Below, one piece after another: positions 36,488 through 47,402 of a DNA stretch of 64,000 nucleotides. Both the position numbers and the translations under genes were made by a program. The stretch comes from Spirodela intermedia. Lineage: Eukaryota > Streptophyta > Magnoliopsida > Alismatales > Araceae. The stretch is taken from NCBI GenBank assembly GCA_902729315.2, contig LR746268.1, forward strand, positions 4,147,501 through 4,211,500, given 5' to 3'. The notes under the pieces were generated by a model. The model did not search any database and was not told where the DNA came from. It saw only the letters and a program-made list of their open reading frames with translations. Every line of letters begins with the position of its first letter. The first letter of the stretch is position 1.

Positions 36488-37038
36488 TTTCCAACCTGGG
36501 AGCTCATGAGCATGACGGGAGAGTCGAGGAGGGCGGTGGGGCTGAGGCCGGGGGGGATGGTGAGGAAGGGGGAGCGAACGGCCGCCGGCGAGCGGAGGGG
36601 GCTGCCGCCGCAGCGGAACCTGGGGGTGTTGATCCTAGGGGGGCTGAACCCTCCCCGCGCCGCCCTCCTCTCCGCTATGCTCATGCTGTTGTTCCTCGCC
36701 GGCGACGGCAGCAGCAGCGGCGGCGGAGGAGGAGGAGGAGGAGGAGAAGGAGTTTTCCAATCACCGCCGGGCTCCGCGCCCGTGATCCGGCCGGCGCCGC
36801 CGCCTCCATCGTCGTTGTCCACCCCGCCACTCTTCGCCTCCATCTTGAACGTGCCGGCGGAGGCAGGGTCAAAGCTCCACATCGTGGAGGAAGAGGAAAG
36901 CGAGGCGGTAGGGAAGGCGAAGGCGCGGAAAGGGACGACGCCTTCGCTACCTCCAGGAAGCGCCGCCCTCTGCAGGAAAGTCGCCGTCGGCGACGGAGAT
37001 GGCAGCGGCGCCGCCCACCACTCGTCCCCTCCGGCCAT
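34433..37038 (-). CDS. Group I WRKY transcription factor, two WRKY domains
   Basis: This is a nuclear DNA-binding regulator that recognises W boxes. Four minus-strand exons join to 652 residues: 37038-36496, 36368-35653, 35584-35426 and 34973-34433. The start at 37038 (MAGGDEWW) fits WRKY2/34-type N-termini better than the in-frame ATG at 37083. A Ser-Pro-rich region ([19 protein letters not shown], then APPSPTTG) is a likely MAP-kinase docking and phosphorylation cluster. The N-terminal WRKYGQK lies at about residue 277 with zinc ligands CTHPNC and HNH. The C-terminal WRKYGQK lies at about 458 with CTNPGC and HNH. The intron between NPNPR and SYYKCT is the conserved WRKY-domain intron. I place it nearest WRKY2/WRKY34/WRKY20, with moderate certainty. 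Confidence 0.94.
36444..36485. repeat. GA microsatellite filling WRKY intron 1
   Basis: A run of about 21 GA units, bordered by a short GATA repeat at about 36426-36441, lies in the 127-bp first intron (36369-36495). On the transcribed strand it is a CT-rich tract starting about ten bases after the splice donor. Confidence 0.95.
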
Positions 37039-38007
37039 GAGCGCGTATGAGAGAGAGAGAGAGCACAGAACGACAGATCCCACCCTCTAAATTTCTTCCG
37101 TCTCCGTCGAGAAACCAGAGCTTCTGCGGAAAGACGATGGCGGCCCTATCCTTCTCGCCGCCGCCACCGCCGGCAGCGGTGAGCCGAGAGTAAACCAGGG
37201 AGGAAGGCCAAGAGTAGCCGGCGACTGGAGGGGTAATTGCTACTCCCCACGTCCGCCGCTGCAACAGGCGGCGCCGCTCGCCGAAACTGCTCGGAGGCTC
37301 CCTGATCTGATTAAGGCGATGGAGAGGAGGTTCTGCTCTCCCCCTGCTCTTCCCCAACGGCATTGCTTTAACAATGGAAGTCACTCTCCACTCATGAGCG
37401 AGAGTGGGCTCTGTTACTCTCTCTCTCTCTCTCCCCCTTTCTCTCTCTCTCTGAAAACAGAGCCAGGGGAGTAGATCAGGGTGTGTATCTATGGGCACGG
37501 ATACGTACACAAATGAGAGATTGTGACACAGAGGGTGCCTCTACACCCTCTTTTTCTTTCCATTACCTCAGCGCACGCCCTCCGTGCAAGCCGATAAGGA
37601 TCATGGCGGGGACGTTTGTCTCTTAGCCGTTCCTTTTTCTCGGCACTGTAGGCGGACCAGGTGTACGCCGACCGTGCTTTTCTGTGCCCCAGTTGAGGAG
37701 GAGAGAAGGGGGAAGTTTGAACGACCGAGAGCTTTGACTGCATGGATGGAATACGTGGCGCAGAGGGCGTCTTTCGTACGCTGGCCAATGGTGTTCTCCT
37801 CTTGAAGTGGCCGCCCTTTGCGTAGCCGCCCAATGACCATCCACGTGGCAGAACAATCTCTCTCTCTCTCTCTCTCAAAAAACCCGTGGGGTGGGGGGGA
37901 TGGGAGGCACCTGGGCAGGCTTCTCTAGTCATGAAGAACTCGACATGGGGGGCATATAAAGAGGAAGTCAACGGGAGGAGGGGTTCTTCTTCCATGGGCG
38001 GCGGCTT
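37039..38007 (-). promoter_or_regulatory. WRKY 5' leader and promoter
   Basis: This 969-bp gap separates the WRKY start from the stop codon of the upstream aspartic protease on the same strand. It holds CT/GA-rich tracts at about 37420-37452 and 37857-37876. Two W-box cores lie at 37734-37739 (TTGACT) and 37966-37971 (AGTCAA, the reverse complement), consistent with auto- or cross-regulation by WRKY factors. A minus-strand ORF starting at 37510 runs out of frame past the WRKY ATG. The transcription start was not located. Confidence 0.45.
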
Positions 38008-41000
38008 TCAGACGATCAAGAAGGTGGTCAGCAAGGTGGACATCGCGAGGAGCAGCAGCAGGACGAACCTCTCCGTGACCAGCGCGAGCCCCGACGAGAT
38101 GTTGTGAGCGTTGACTGTGAAGACCTCTCCTGTTCGATCGTCCTGCACTCTGATGCTCGAAGAACCTGCAGGCAGCCGCGGATCATCATCAGACTAATTT
38201 ATCCTTAATTGTCTGTTCATGGGCAGAGATTTTCCTTTAAAATTTCCTGGTTTTCCCATTTTCCAAATAAAGAGCGACAAATGATCGCTACCCACGGGGA
38301 AAATAAATGCCGGGAGGCACAGACTTTTCCCGTTAAGTGCTCTATTATTTTATTTATAAAATATAAAAAAGAGGAAATAAAAAAATAAAAAGAAATTAAA
38401 AAAAGAAACTGCTTACAATTGTACTCGGTCCAGCCGATCTCCTGTTTCTCCAAGTCATAGAGGACCAGCTTATTTGATAGAACCAAGTCTGCAGTCGGTG
38501 TGGTGGTGCATCAGAGGAAGGCATCAACAGAGATCCAAGAATTATTCACAATAAAATAAACTATCCACGAATTGTCCCCCGAAAATTGGGAGTCCAGATT
38601 AAGGACCTTCAGAGTCAGCTAGGTCTTTGCAAACAGGGGGGAAGGGCCTTCAAACCGGCGTTGACTTGGTTCCAAGCCACTTCTCACGGGCATTTCTATT
38701 TTATTTTTTTGTTTTTTTCTATAATATAGAGAGGCTATTTTTTCCCGCGGCCGAGTAATTTATAATTAAATTAAGAAGAGAAATAATAAAGATAAACGTG
38801 CCTCCCAGAAGGAACATCTCTTTCCCCTCCTTTGACTGCACTGCACCGTTTTGCCAACCATAGCACCAGATACCATCCTGACAAGAACCCAGAGAACAAC
38901 GTAAAGGAAAACGAGGGCGCTAGGTCTGGATCCACCCAAGGAAGGAGCCATTAAAGTAATATAACAGTTATGAATATGATGGGGACATGAATAGGGGGGA
39001 GGGGGTTATCGAGTCGAATTCATCAGGACAGAAAAATGAGAAAATAATAATAAAACCGAAAAGAATGGATTTGGGAGAACAAAAAACGAAAGAAGAAAAA
39101 AGAGGCAGCTAATAAATAAACATACGACGCTAGAACATAAGTAAATATGAAAAAAAAAAAAAAAAAAAGAGGGATGGAGAATGATAGCGCTCTACCTGTG
39201 TAAAGTGGAGAATCTGTGGAATTATAAGATACCAACCAATATACAGAAGAGCAGCATAAATTAATTCAGAAAGCATAGTGAAAGCTCTTGCCGAGTACTT
39301 ACCCTATATGAAAATAGATACTCGTGGGGATAAACTCTCAGTAAGAGTGAATTCTCAAAATGCAGGGTTACAATTGGAAACCCATAATCCACACTGCAAT
39401 AGTGTGAACAGTTATGTCATAAATGTGGTATAAATCAATATACTTTGCACAAGCAACATTAAAAAATGACAAAAATCAATAAAAGACGCGTCTGGCCAAC
39501 AAATAATGTTCAGATGCTCAAGAAACCGGACAATTAATACGAGACGAAAAAATCAATAGCTTTCATGTTCGGATAGTCTGTCATTCTTCTATCTTGGAGA
39601 TCCATAATTTTAATATCTCTGTCAATGGAGACTCGGCAAAATTCCCAAGCATTAAGCTTCCTTTAGAAAAAACAAGATACAGAAAATCAGCACAATCGTG
39701 ATTTCATGTTCAAAATGCATGGATAAATTCCTCGTACAGCCGTGCAATGTCTTCCGATGTCTGACCGAATCATTTCATCTTGAACTATTGCGTCAAGTGC
39801 TGGATAACGTACTTTTATTTTCTGAAGGGATGAAAGATTGATAGGTACAAGTATACATAAGCATTTGACGTGCTATTGTGCTGCCATTTGTACGTGCTAC
39901 ACAGCTGATATGAGATCCCCCATGTCATAGTGAATTTCGCCTTCATATACACCATTTAAGGCCCTTCGAGGGAATTAGTGAGAACACGAAAGTCAGGTTT
40001 CTACTGCTCAAATGGAGTTCAAAGTTTCCTGTTTGATATCTAGTCAAATAATATCGTCCTGCTTGAAAGAGGCCGCCACGTACAAAGACCAATTTTTTTA
40101 TGTTATAAAATTAGATACCTAAACGGCTCTTGCTAATAAAAAGTGGAATCTCTAACTGGTACCACGTGCTTCAATTCAAGCTAAAAGGATCTATAAAAAC
40201 GTCGCTAGTTTTCTAGAACTATTTCACATTTTTTATATTTAACGCCAATCAGGAACAAAACTTTACCAGTTCGAAAATTGAATGGTTCAATTTTTTTATA
40301 TATTAAAATCCAGGATTGTTAATATAAATCAGTATCACATATCATGAACCGCAGTGGCAGGTTTGCAAGCAAGTAGAAGGTAGAATGCCATAAATATGTC
40401 CAAGTGTTTTAATACAATTGACCTCTACACAGCATGAACTATATTCAAGTATAGATATTGAACAACTTCACATATGCAATATTTCTAACTACTTGATAGT
40501 TCAGCACGCAATATGGGTATGTCCCAAGAAGCTTGTCTCACAACTCCTATCTAAACACTGATCTGGTTAAAATACTCCTACAAGATAAAAAAGAAAAAAT
40601 CCAAACAAGTTCAAAACATATCAAGCGCATTTCCCAGGCAAATCCTCACAGAAGGAGTTCATCGTGCATCAACAATTGAGAATCTATATAGAAAAAGAAA
40701 GGTGGTCATGGAAAACAATTACTCTTCAGCATAACGAAAGCATAAAAAGTCCTGTATCGTTTCAATTGTCAAATTTGGCTGGAATGACGTTATCTGCACA
40801 GAGAGCCACGAATAAGAAAGAGGATGCGATCGATCTTTTCAAATATTCAACAGCAAGTGTATTATTCAGCAAAGAAAATATATTCTGCAAACTAAACGAT
40901 GAATTAGCGCATGAAATATCTTACTGCTGCCATTAATGGTTTATAAGCAACCTCAGGAAGATAAGCCAGGGTTGTACCACTGTCGATAACTGTTCCTTTC

Positions 41001-44000
41001 CTCTCCCCAATATCAAATATATCGGAAGGAAGTTGAAGAAATTTCCCGTCAACCTCAATAGCCTTCATATTGACATTATAGTGTGGCCTACAAAATTTAT
41101 AAATACATGTCATTAATGAACAAAGCCTTCCACGTACATATCATTGAAGAAGTTAAATAGAAACAAGCTGAGTCCCATATTGTAGTTGGAGCAGCAGAAA
41201 GAAATCTTCAAAAAAAGACTCGGACATTTAAGATTTTGATCATTAGGCTCCCCCGAACTCTCCTCATTTCCCAAAAGAGAAACTGAGATACAACTAAAGC
41301 CAGAATCCAAAAGGACTTGTCATGTTCCATGCTTCAAATTGGAGTTCCACAGTACCATATGATTATCCTCACTGACCTGCTACTTGAGAGAAAGAAAAAA
41401 CCAAAAATATCAGCCTGGCTCTTGGTTTAAGCCTATTTTTCCTAGCTTGATCTAATTATCCTTCAAGGCCAGACCAGCTTTAAGAAAGGTACAATGGACC
41501 AAGTTATTTGTGATTCATGGTCAGCTGATTCTGACTTGAATCAGAGAACTCTGAATGCAATTGTCCATTCCCAATTCATCCCCAAGGGTACCTGTCTGGT
41601 ATTGAGGAAGAGCACCCAACTGCCCCAGCCCCCAAATCCCATTTGACACCTCCAACCTTCAGCTTCAGTTGGCAGTTTTCTAGTGCCATCAACTGCATAG
41701 ACCAAGAAGAAGACCAAAACGAGGCTGAACAAAAATAAGAAAATCGATCCAGTTTTTTAAGAAAATTCAGATAAGAGAGAATGTGCAAGGAGGAATCCCT
41801 AGTCGTATATTTTTCACATCCCTTAGACGGACAGCAGCTGCAAATCAATGAGAAACAATCGGCCTATTTCCCTCTCACCCACGAGAAAGAATATATTTAA
41901 AATATTAATAAGCGCATTGGGATTATCAATGAGATAAAGAATCTAGAATATCAATCAAGACACATTTTAGCAAAAGAAATGTTGGAAGCTCCTAGTCCCA
42001 TGATACAGACACCTAAAGAGGAATAACCTGATGATAATTCACACGTTTCACTTCTGGAAGAAGCAACAAAACAATTGAATCTCTCCTTCTGACCACAATT
42101 TTCGCCAGTGGACATCTGATGCAGTCACTGGAACAAAGCTTTGGAGTTCAGAGTTCATGATCTTAAGTAGTGTCTTTTAGGCTGTGTCTAACTTCACTAT
42201 CCTATTTGTCATCCAGAGGCCTCAATTATTGGCATCTCAATCTCAACGAAAAAGTTGTATATTTCAGATAAACCTGGTCGGATGTAATATTAAAGCGATA
42301 CATACAAACGTATGTACTCCAAAACCACGTGACAAAGAAGATAAAGATAACTAAATTTCAGAATCGTAAGTAGAGAGTAGAGTCCCATTATTCTGATGAT
42401 GAATATGACCAGTTAGGACAGGAAAAAGGAACCACAACAAGACAGAGTACACTTTTATTTTGATTTGGTCTCCCGGCTTTGGCTGAAGATGGAGAAAACT
42501 GTGGCAGGAGATAATAAGCACCACGTTCTATAGATGAACATAAAGCCAAGAATCTTTTCAGCATTCACAACAAAAAAATAGTAGCACTTTCTTCTGTAGT
42601 CAAAGGGTTTTTTAATAAAAGAAAAATATGTTCCCAACACAGCAACTCTGACCTTACCTAACAATAGCTTCCTGTTAGATTTCTGAGGATGATTTTCCTG
42701 TGCTTAAACCCCCGTAAAGGGAACTGTTCTTAAGAAAAGGTAAACATTCACCAGAATTGACCGCCACAGCTCACATCAGAGGTCGATTGAGAGAGGATGA
42801 TAAACCTATTGTAACGAAAAAAAATGTTCCATTGTTTGTTTATTGTGGTTCCCTCAACCAAATGCCTTAGTAAGTCAGATGACAGAAGGCCTTCTAATCT
42901 TCCAAAAGCATGAGTGAACCAGCCCACCAAGCAGTCCACTGGATGTCGCCTTTCATGCTGCTTAGCGTCTCCCTACATGCGATCTCTAGAATACAAAATC
43001 AACCAGCCTGGTCTCCATCCGCATGAGTTGTTGAAAAGAAGACGATAAGGGTTGGTAAGACCAGTCCAGACAAGTCCTAGCTTATCATAACAAAGCATTG
43101 AGACCCCTGGCTAGATCTCTATGTGCATGCAACTAAGATAGCGATCAACTGAGGATCACAAAATGGATGAACTTGTATCCATATTCAGATACCAATCTCC
43201 AGGACGGCCTTTATAGTGATAGCATACGCCAATGAGAAATAGAACTTTACTCTCCCTACCATCTGAAAATCAAAATTACATAATCTCTTTCACAAGCTAC
43301 AAGGGGGGAAGGAGATTACGCCAACTCTTTCGTCAAGGATCATTTCTCAACATATCTGCCTCTCCCTCCTTTGTTTTAACTTCTTGAACTCAAGGCCACA
43401 AACTATGGCAACCAATGGATATTAAGCTGCCAACAGGTGACGCTACATCCTTTATTGGTGGTACACACGGATCCATTATTCTACCATTTTTAGTACTTGT
43501 TAAACAGTCATTTCCAACCTCACAATCTATAACTTTGCACGACGTTCTTTATGTTCCAGCTCCCCAAAAGCATTATAAAATTATTATGGCTAACATAGAA
43601 TCTATAAGTCCAGCCACAGGAATCCATCTCCCTGGTGAGGGCTCTTGCCATCCAGCCACCCTTTGTGGAAGATCGTTTTCTCCACGGGGCATGGCTAGGA
43701 TAATCTGCCATTAAGCATGGCATAAGGCGACCAAGCTACAGAAACTTGATTGCATACTCAAGTGTGACAACAGTGAATGTGTACTCTAAATATGGCAACT
43801 AAATTATAAGAAAAAGAGATACACGTCAAATAAATCTTATTATAGTAAGAAGGAAATTATCCCTCGAAGGATTAAAAAGGTAAAAAGAAACATCTCAAGA
43901 ACACAGGAACATACTGCTGTGGTACCAAAGGAGTTGTGTTCACTTTTGGTTGGACTACATGACCAATAGTAAAAATTCCACCTCCATTCACAGTATCCAA

Positions 44001-46487
44001 GCAATGAGCAAATATTTTTCTCACTTTCCCCGAAGAGGCTAACTGTGAAATCATAGAGGAATTTGACTGTCCGAAGCCTAATATTCCATCAACAGCTGAA
44101 CTAGATGAACCCAAGTCACCAGATTGCTGTGCGCCACACCTGCATAAGGGGATGACATATGAATTCTAGTTATAATCTAGGTATAACGGGAAAAGCAGAA
44201 TTTTCGTCGCTTTATACAATTGCATACATATCAGAGAAAATCGCAAGAGAATGCATAAAGAAACAGATACTTGGGAATATATCAAACCTCAAAAAGATAT
44301 AATAACCATTTGATCCTGAACCTTTAAAATCAATTCACGATGCTAGAGAAATTGGCAAAAAAACGATTTGGCATACTTTCCAAATATAGTATACTTTTTA
44401 TTATATGGAAAAAAAAAGGTAAACCGGAATCTCAGGCAAAGACATGCAGTTGAAAGTAAGAAGTCAGAATAATAGCGTATATGGAATTACTTTTATCATT
44501 ACAATTGGAGAGCATTAGAATTATACGTCTGGTGCGTGAAAATATGATCTTTATCTACACAAAAACAGAGTCTGATATCCATCAAAACATAATTTCTGGT
44601 GTAGAGACGAAAAAGAATGGAGGAAATTTCCGAGGAATGGCTAGGAGCATGAAAGTGATAAAACATATACCATATTATTACATCAAATATTATGAGCTTA
44701 CTGAAACCTAGAAATAATTAAAAGCTACTATTTAGGGTTGGCGTTGTATATAAAACATAGTAGCCCTGGCATTAAAGACATCTCAATCAGCAAATTAAGG
44801 TAAGCTCACATTTTTTGTAATGTCCTAACCAGCAAAAAATTTCAACCAGATTAAATAGCATCTGGGCGTTAGGGATGAAAGATTTTCTGCGATGCACATG
44901 ACACTACTAGTCACCAAAATTTTCTTTAAAATATGAGAAACATATCACTGGTAATCAGGATCTTCGTGCTTACACCTATGATAATTTATTCTGTTAGAAG
45001 AAGCATGATAGTTTCTCTTCAGTTCAGGAGACACTAGTTTGGTGTATCGCCCAACTCATGAGATGGTTTAAAATGTAATAGAAAGTGGCACCGTGTATCA
45101 ATTGCTAAGCACAGAAGCTTCGGCCTAGCCTCTCCTAATTCGTTTATAGTTGATTCTATTAAACGGAACACGACAACTACTCTTAAATTCAAGAACCACT
45201 AATGGGGAGCACATTCCACTAACTTCAGGTTCATTACAATCTCCATCCTGTTCATGTTTTTTATTCCATTGTCAAGCATTTGATCCTCCTAACTGGGCCC
45301 AATGGAATTGTCGCTACATAGAATCCAACTATTGAAGAGACCAAAAACAAAATCACACATTAATGACACCGCAAATTCTGAACATGACTTCGCCACTAAA
45401 TATTCACCCTGAAGTCGTCACCTGCAACACCCGCAATGAGAAGAAAGGCGTCTACAATCCGAGGTTGGATTTTAACGTCAAAATAAAATGCTACTAAAGT
45501 ACCACATTTTCCTTTAAAATGTTTATTTCCGTCTGTCTTCTTCTCAGTTGCACGCCAGGAAATTAAAAAAATGAATAAAACCAGATGTGAGAAGTAGAAC
45601 TTTCCCGAATGTGATGTTTGCGTTGTTTTGTCTCGTCTGGTTGTTTCCGGTGACTTGGCTGTAATGTAGATGATCCGTCACGAAGTAACCGCTGGTCGCG
45701 CTCCCGTCACCATATGTCACGCTGTAATCACATAGCACCCCTGGAGTGCATCCTTGTATGTCATTCCCATACGTTGCAGCGCAAAATTCTTTGTCACAGG
45801 TCACCAAGCTCGACGTACTTGAGCTATTAGGGTCATAGAGCGTGAGATCGATCTGCAAAAGACGTTAAAACCCTAGCGAATCAATTTTACCTCCCCTACA
45901 AGAAGGTGACGACTCTACAAGGTAACAGAGAGACGATACATACACCTAGATCACTGCGCTTCGGGCAGCGCTTGCACTGGACGCAATTCACCCACATAAG
46001 ATCACTACCGGTGTCGACCTGGACGTAGTAGTCCTTCGACGGCGTTCCGATCCCAATTTGAGCAAAATATAGCCTGAAACGAGGCACAGTAGAAACCGTT
46101 GTCAATCCAGACTTTCGGAAACCAAGAACGGTACCAGCGATCACACCGTCGCGAAAAACTAGTCCTCGAGGAAAAACAAAAGGATCAGGAGGCGGCGAGG
46201 ACCACGGAGCAATGGAACAGTCCTCCGGCGGCTTCTCACCCGGCACTGGAAGGCAGCCCGAGGCCGCCGAGAGGGAGGTCAACGGCGGCGAGAATCCGGC
46301 CGTGTCGGCGGCTGTCGTGGGCCCTAAGCTCCCCGAGCCCGCCCTCCCTCCCCGTGAAGCGGCGCCTCACATGGAACACCGCACTCTTCCCGGCAACGGA
46401 AGCGGAAGAGAAGAGGAGGAGGGCGGAGACGACAAGGACACGAACCAGCGAGGCCACCGACCAAGCGCGCGCAGCAGTCCAATCCAT
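38008..46487 (-). CDS. GPI-anchored pepsin-like aspartic protease, apparently damaged
   Basis: This is an A1-family aspartic protease of the plant ASPR1 / aspartic proteinase-like 2 type, expected at the cell surface. Ten minus-strand exons were traced: 46487-46240, 46073-45944, 45852-45605, 44139-43915, 41087-40925, 40793-40724, 39393-39303, 38877-38802, 38488-38417 and 38165-38008, for about 493 residues. A signal peptide (LVRVLVVSALLLFSSASVAG) starts the protein. Both catalytic motifs are intact: DTGSDLMW and DSGTTLAYL. A hydrophobic C-terminal tail (LLLLLAMSTLL) suggests a GPI anchor. Two lesions break the model. Exon 3 must end at a GA instead of a GT donor, and exon 6 is one base short, so exon 7 is read in the wrong frame after LCF. 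Exon 8 uses a GC donor. Recent pseudogenisation or assembly errors are both possible. Confidence 0.85.
43400..43600 (+). mobile_element. Ty1/copia gag-pol fragment in a protease intron
   Basis: Within the 2.8-kb intron 4 of the aspartic protease, antisense to it, the frame from 43415 reads MDIKLPTGDATSFIG, then TGSIIL-like residues and TLHDVLYVPAP. This matches the copia segment after the protease active site (KLPTGD...GSI...LTLHDVLYVP). The following codons diverge at once. No LTRs or target duplication were found. It is a small, dead fragment. Confidence 0.6.
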
Positions 46488-47402
46488 GGCAGGACGACCC
46501 CAACTTCCCCGCCCTTCCTCCTCCGCCTCCTTCCCCAGCCTCCTCCTCTCACGAGCTTCCCCGCTGTGGACGAGCCCTCTCAGTCATGAAGAAAGCGCGT
46601 GGAGCAGCCAAGAGAGAGAAAAGGAAGAAATCAACTGAGAAAAAAGAGAGAGAAAGAGAGAAGCCTCGGAGCTCCCCTCCCCGCAGTTCGCCTTTTCTCT
46701 CTCCTCCCGCCCAGGTCCCGTCCGACAAAGCCTAAAGCTTCCCCTCGGGGCTCTATTCTCACCCACTTTAGCTCCCACCCGGTGGGACACTGACCTTATC
46801 ACCTTCAGACTCAGATCAGGGGGGTGAGCACCTGAGTTCTGGAGTAAGATTATCAACGCCACCAAACCTCAACGTGAGAGTCACGCATGCTCGCACTTCC
46901 TCGGCCAACAGATATGAAAACAGACGTGTCAGTGAGGCCCACTGCCGAGGGTTTGCACGCGCCTGACACGTGCGAGAGGCGCGTGCAACCACATGAGGCT
47001 AAATAGATCTTCAACGGCCTGACTTTCGAACGGCCAACAGGAAGTCGGTGACTACGGGAGCGGAGGAAGTCAAAGCGGCGGCGACGGTGGTCAAAGGGTA
47101 CCGAATTAACCGACAACGAATCAAAAACAATATCCAACAGGTTAAAGAACTAGATTTTTTTAATAAAAAAAATCAACGGGTAAGAGAAGAAAAAGTCAGC
47201 GCAAGAACAGAGGCCCTGATCCTCTGACAGACAACAGGAGACCAAGAACAAGCATTTCTAAAGAACTGCTAGCGTTTCACTCCTAGGGAAAAAATAAATA
47301 TGTATGTATTTATTTATTTATTTATTATTTGATAAGAATCATCAGCACCCCGATAGAGTCGGAGATGTGAGCGAGCTCCCATCCCATCCATGACGAGCTC
47401 AT
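46488..47402. promoter_or_regulatory. Aspartic protease upstream region and BCCP 3' flank
   Basis: This interval lies between the aspartic protease start codon and the BCCP stop codon, both on the minus strand. The first 300 bases are GC-rich with GA runs near 46640-46665 and probably hold the protease 5' leader. TATT-type tetranucleotide repeats at about 47300-47330 mark the AT-rich BCCP 3' flank. No other gene is seen. Confidence 0.4.

Noticed and set aside
46099-46638. 179-codon plus-strand ORF at the aspartic protease start
   Set aside because: It overlaps the protease signal-peptide exon in antisense and has low-complexity Arg/Pro/Ser content.
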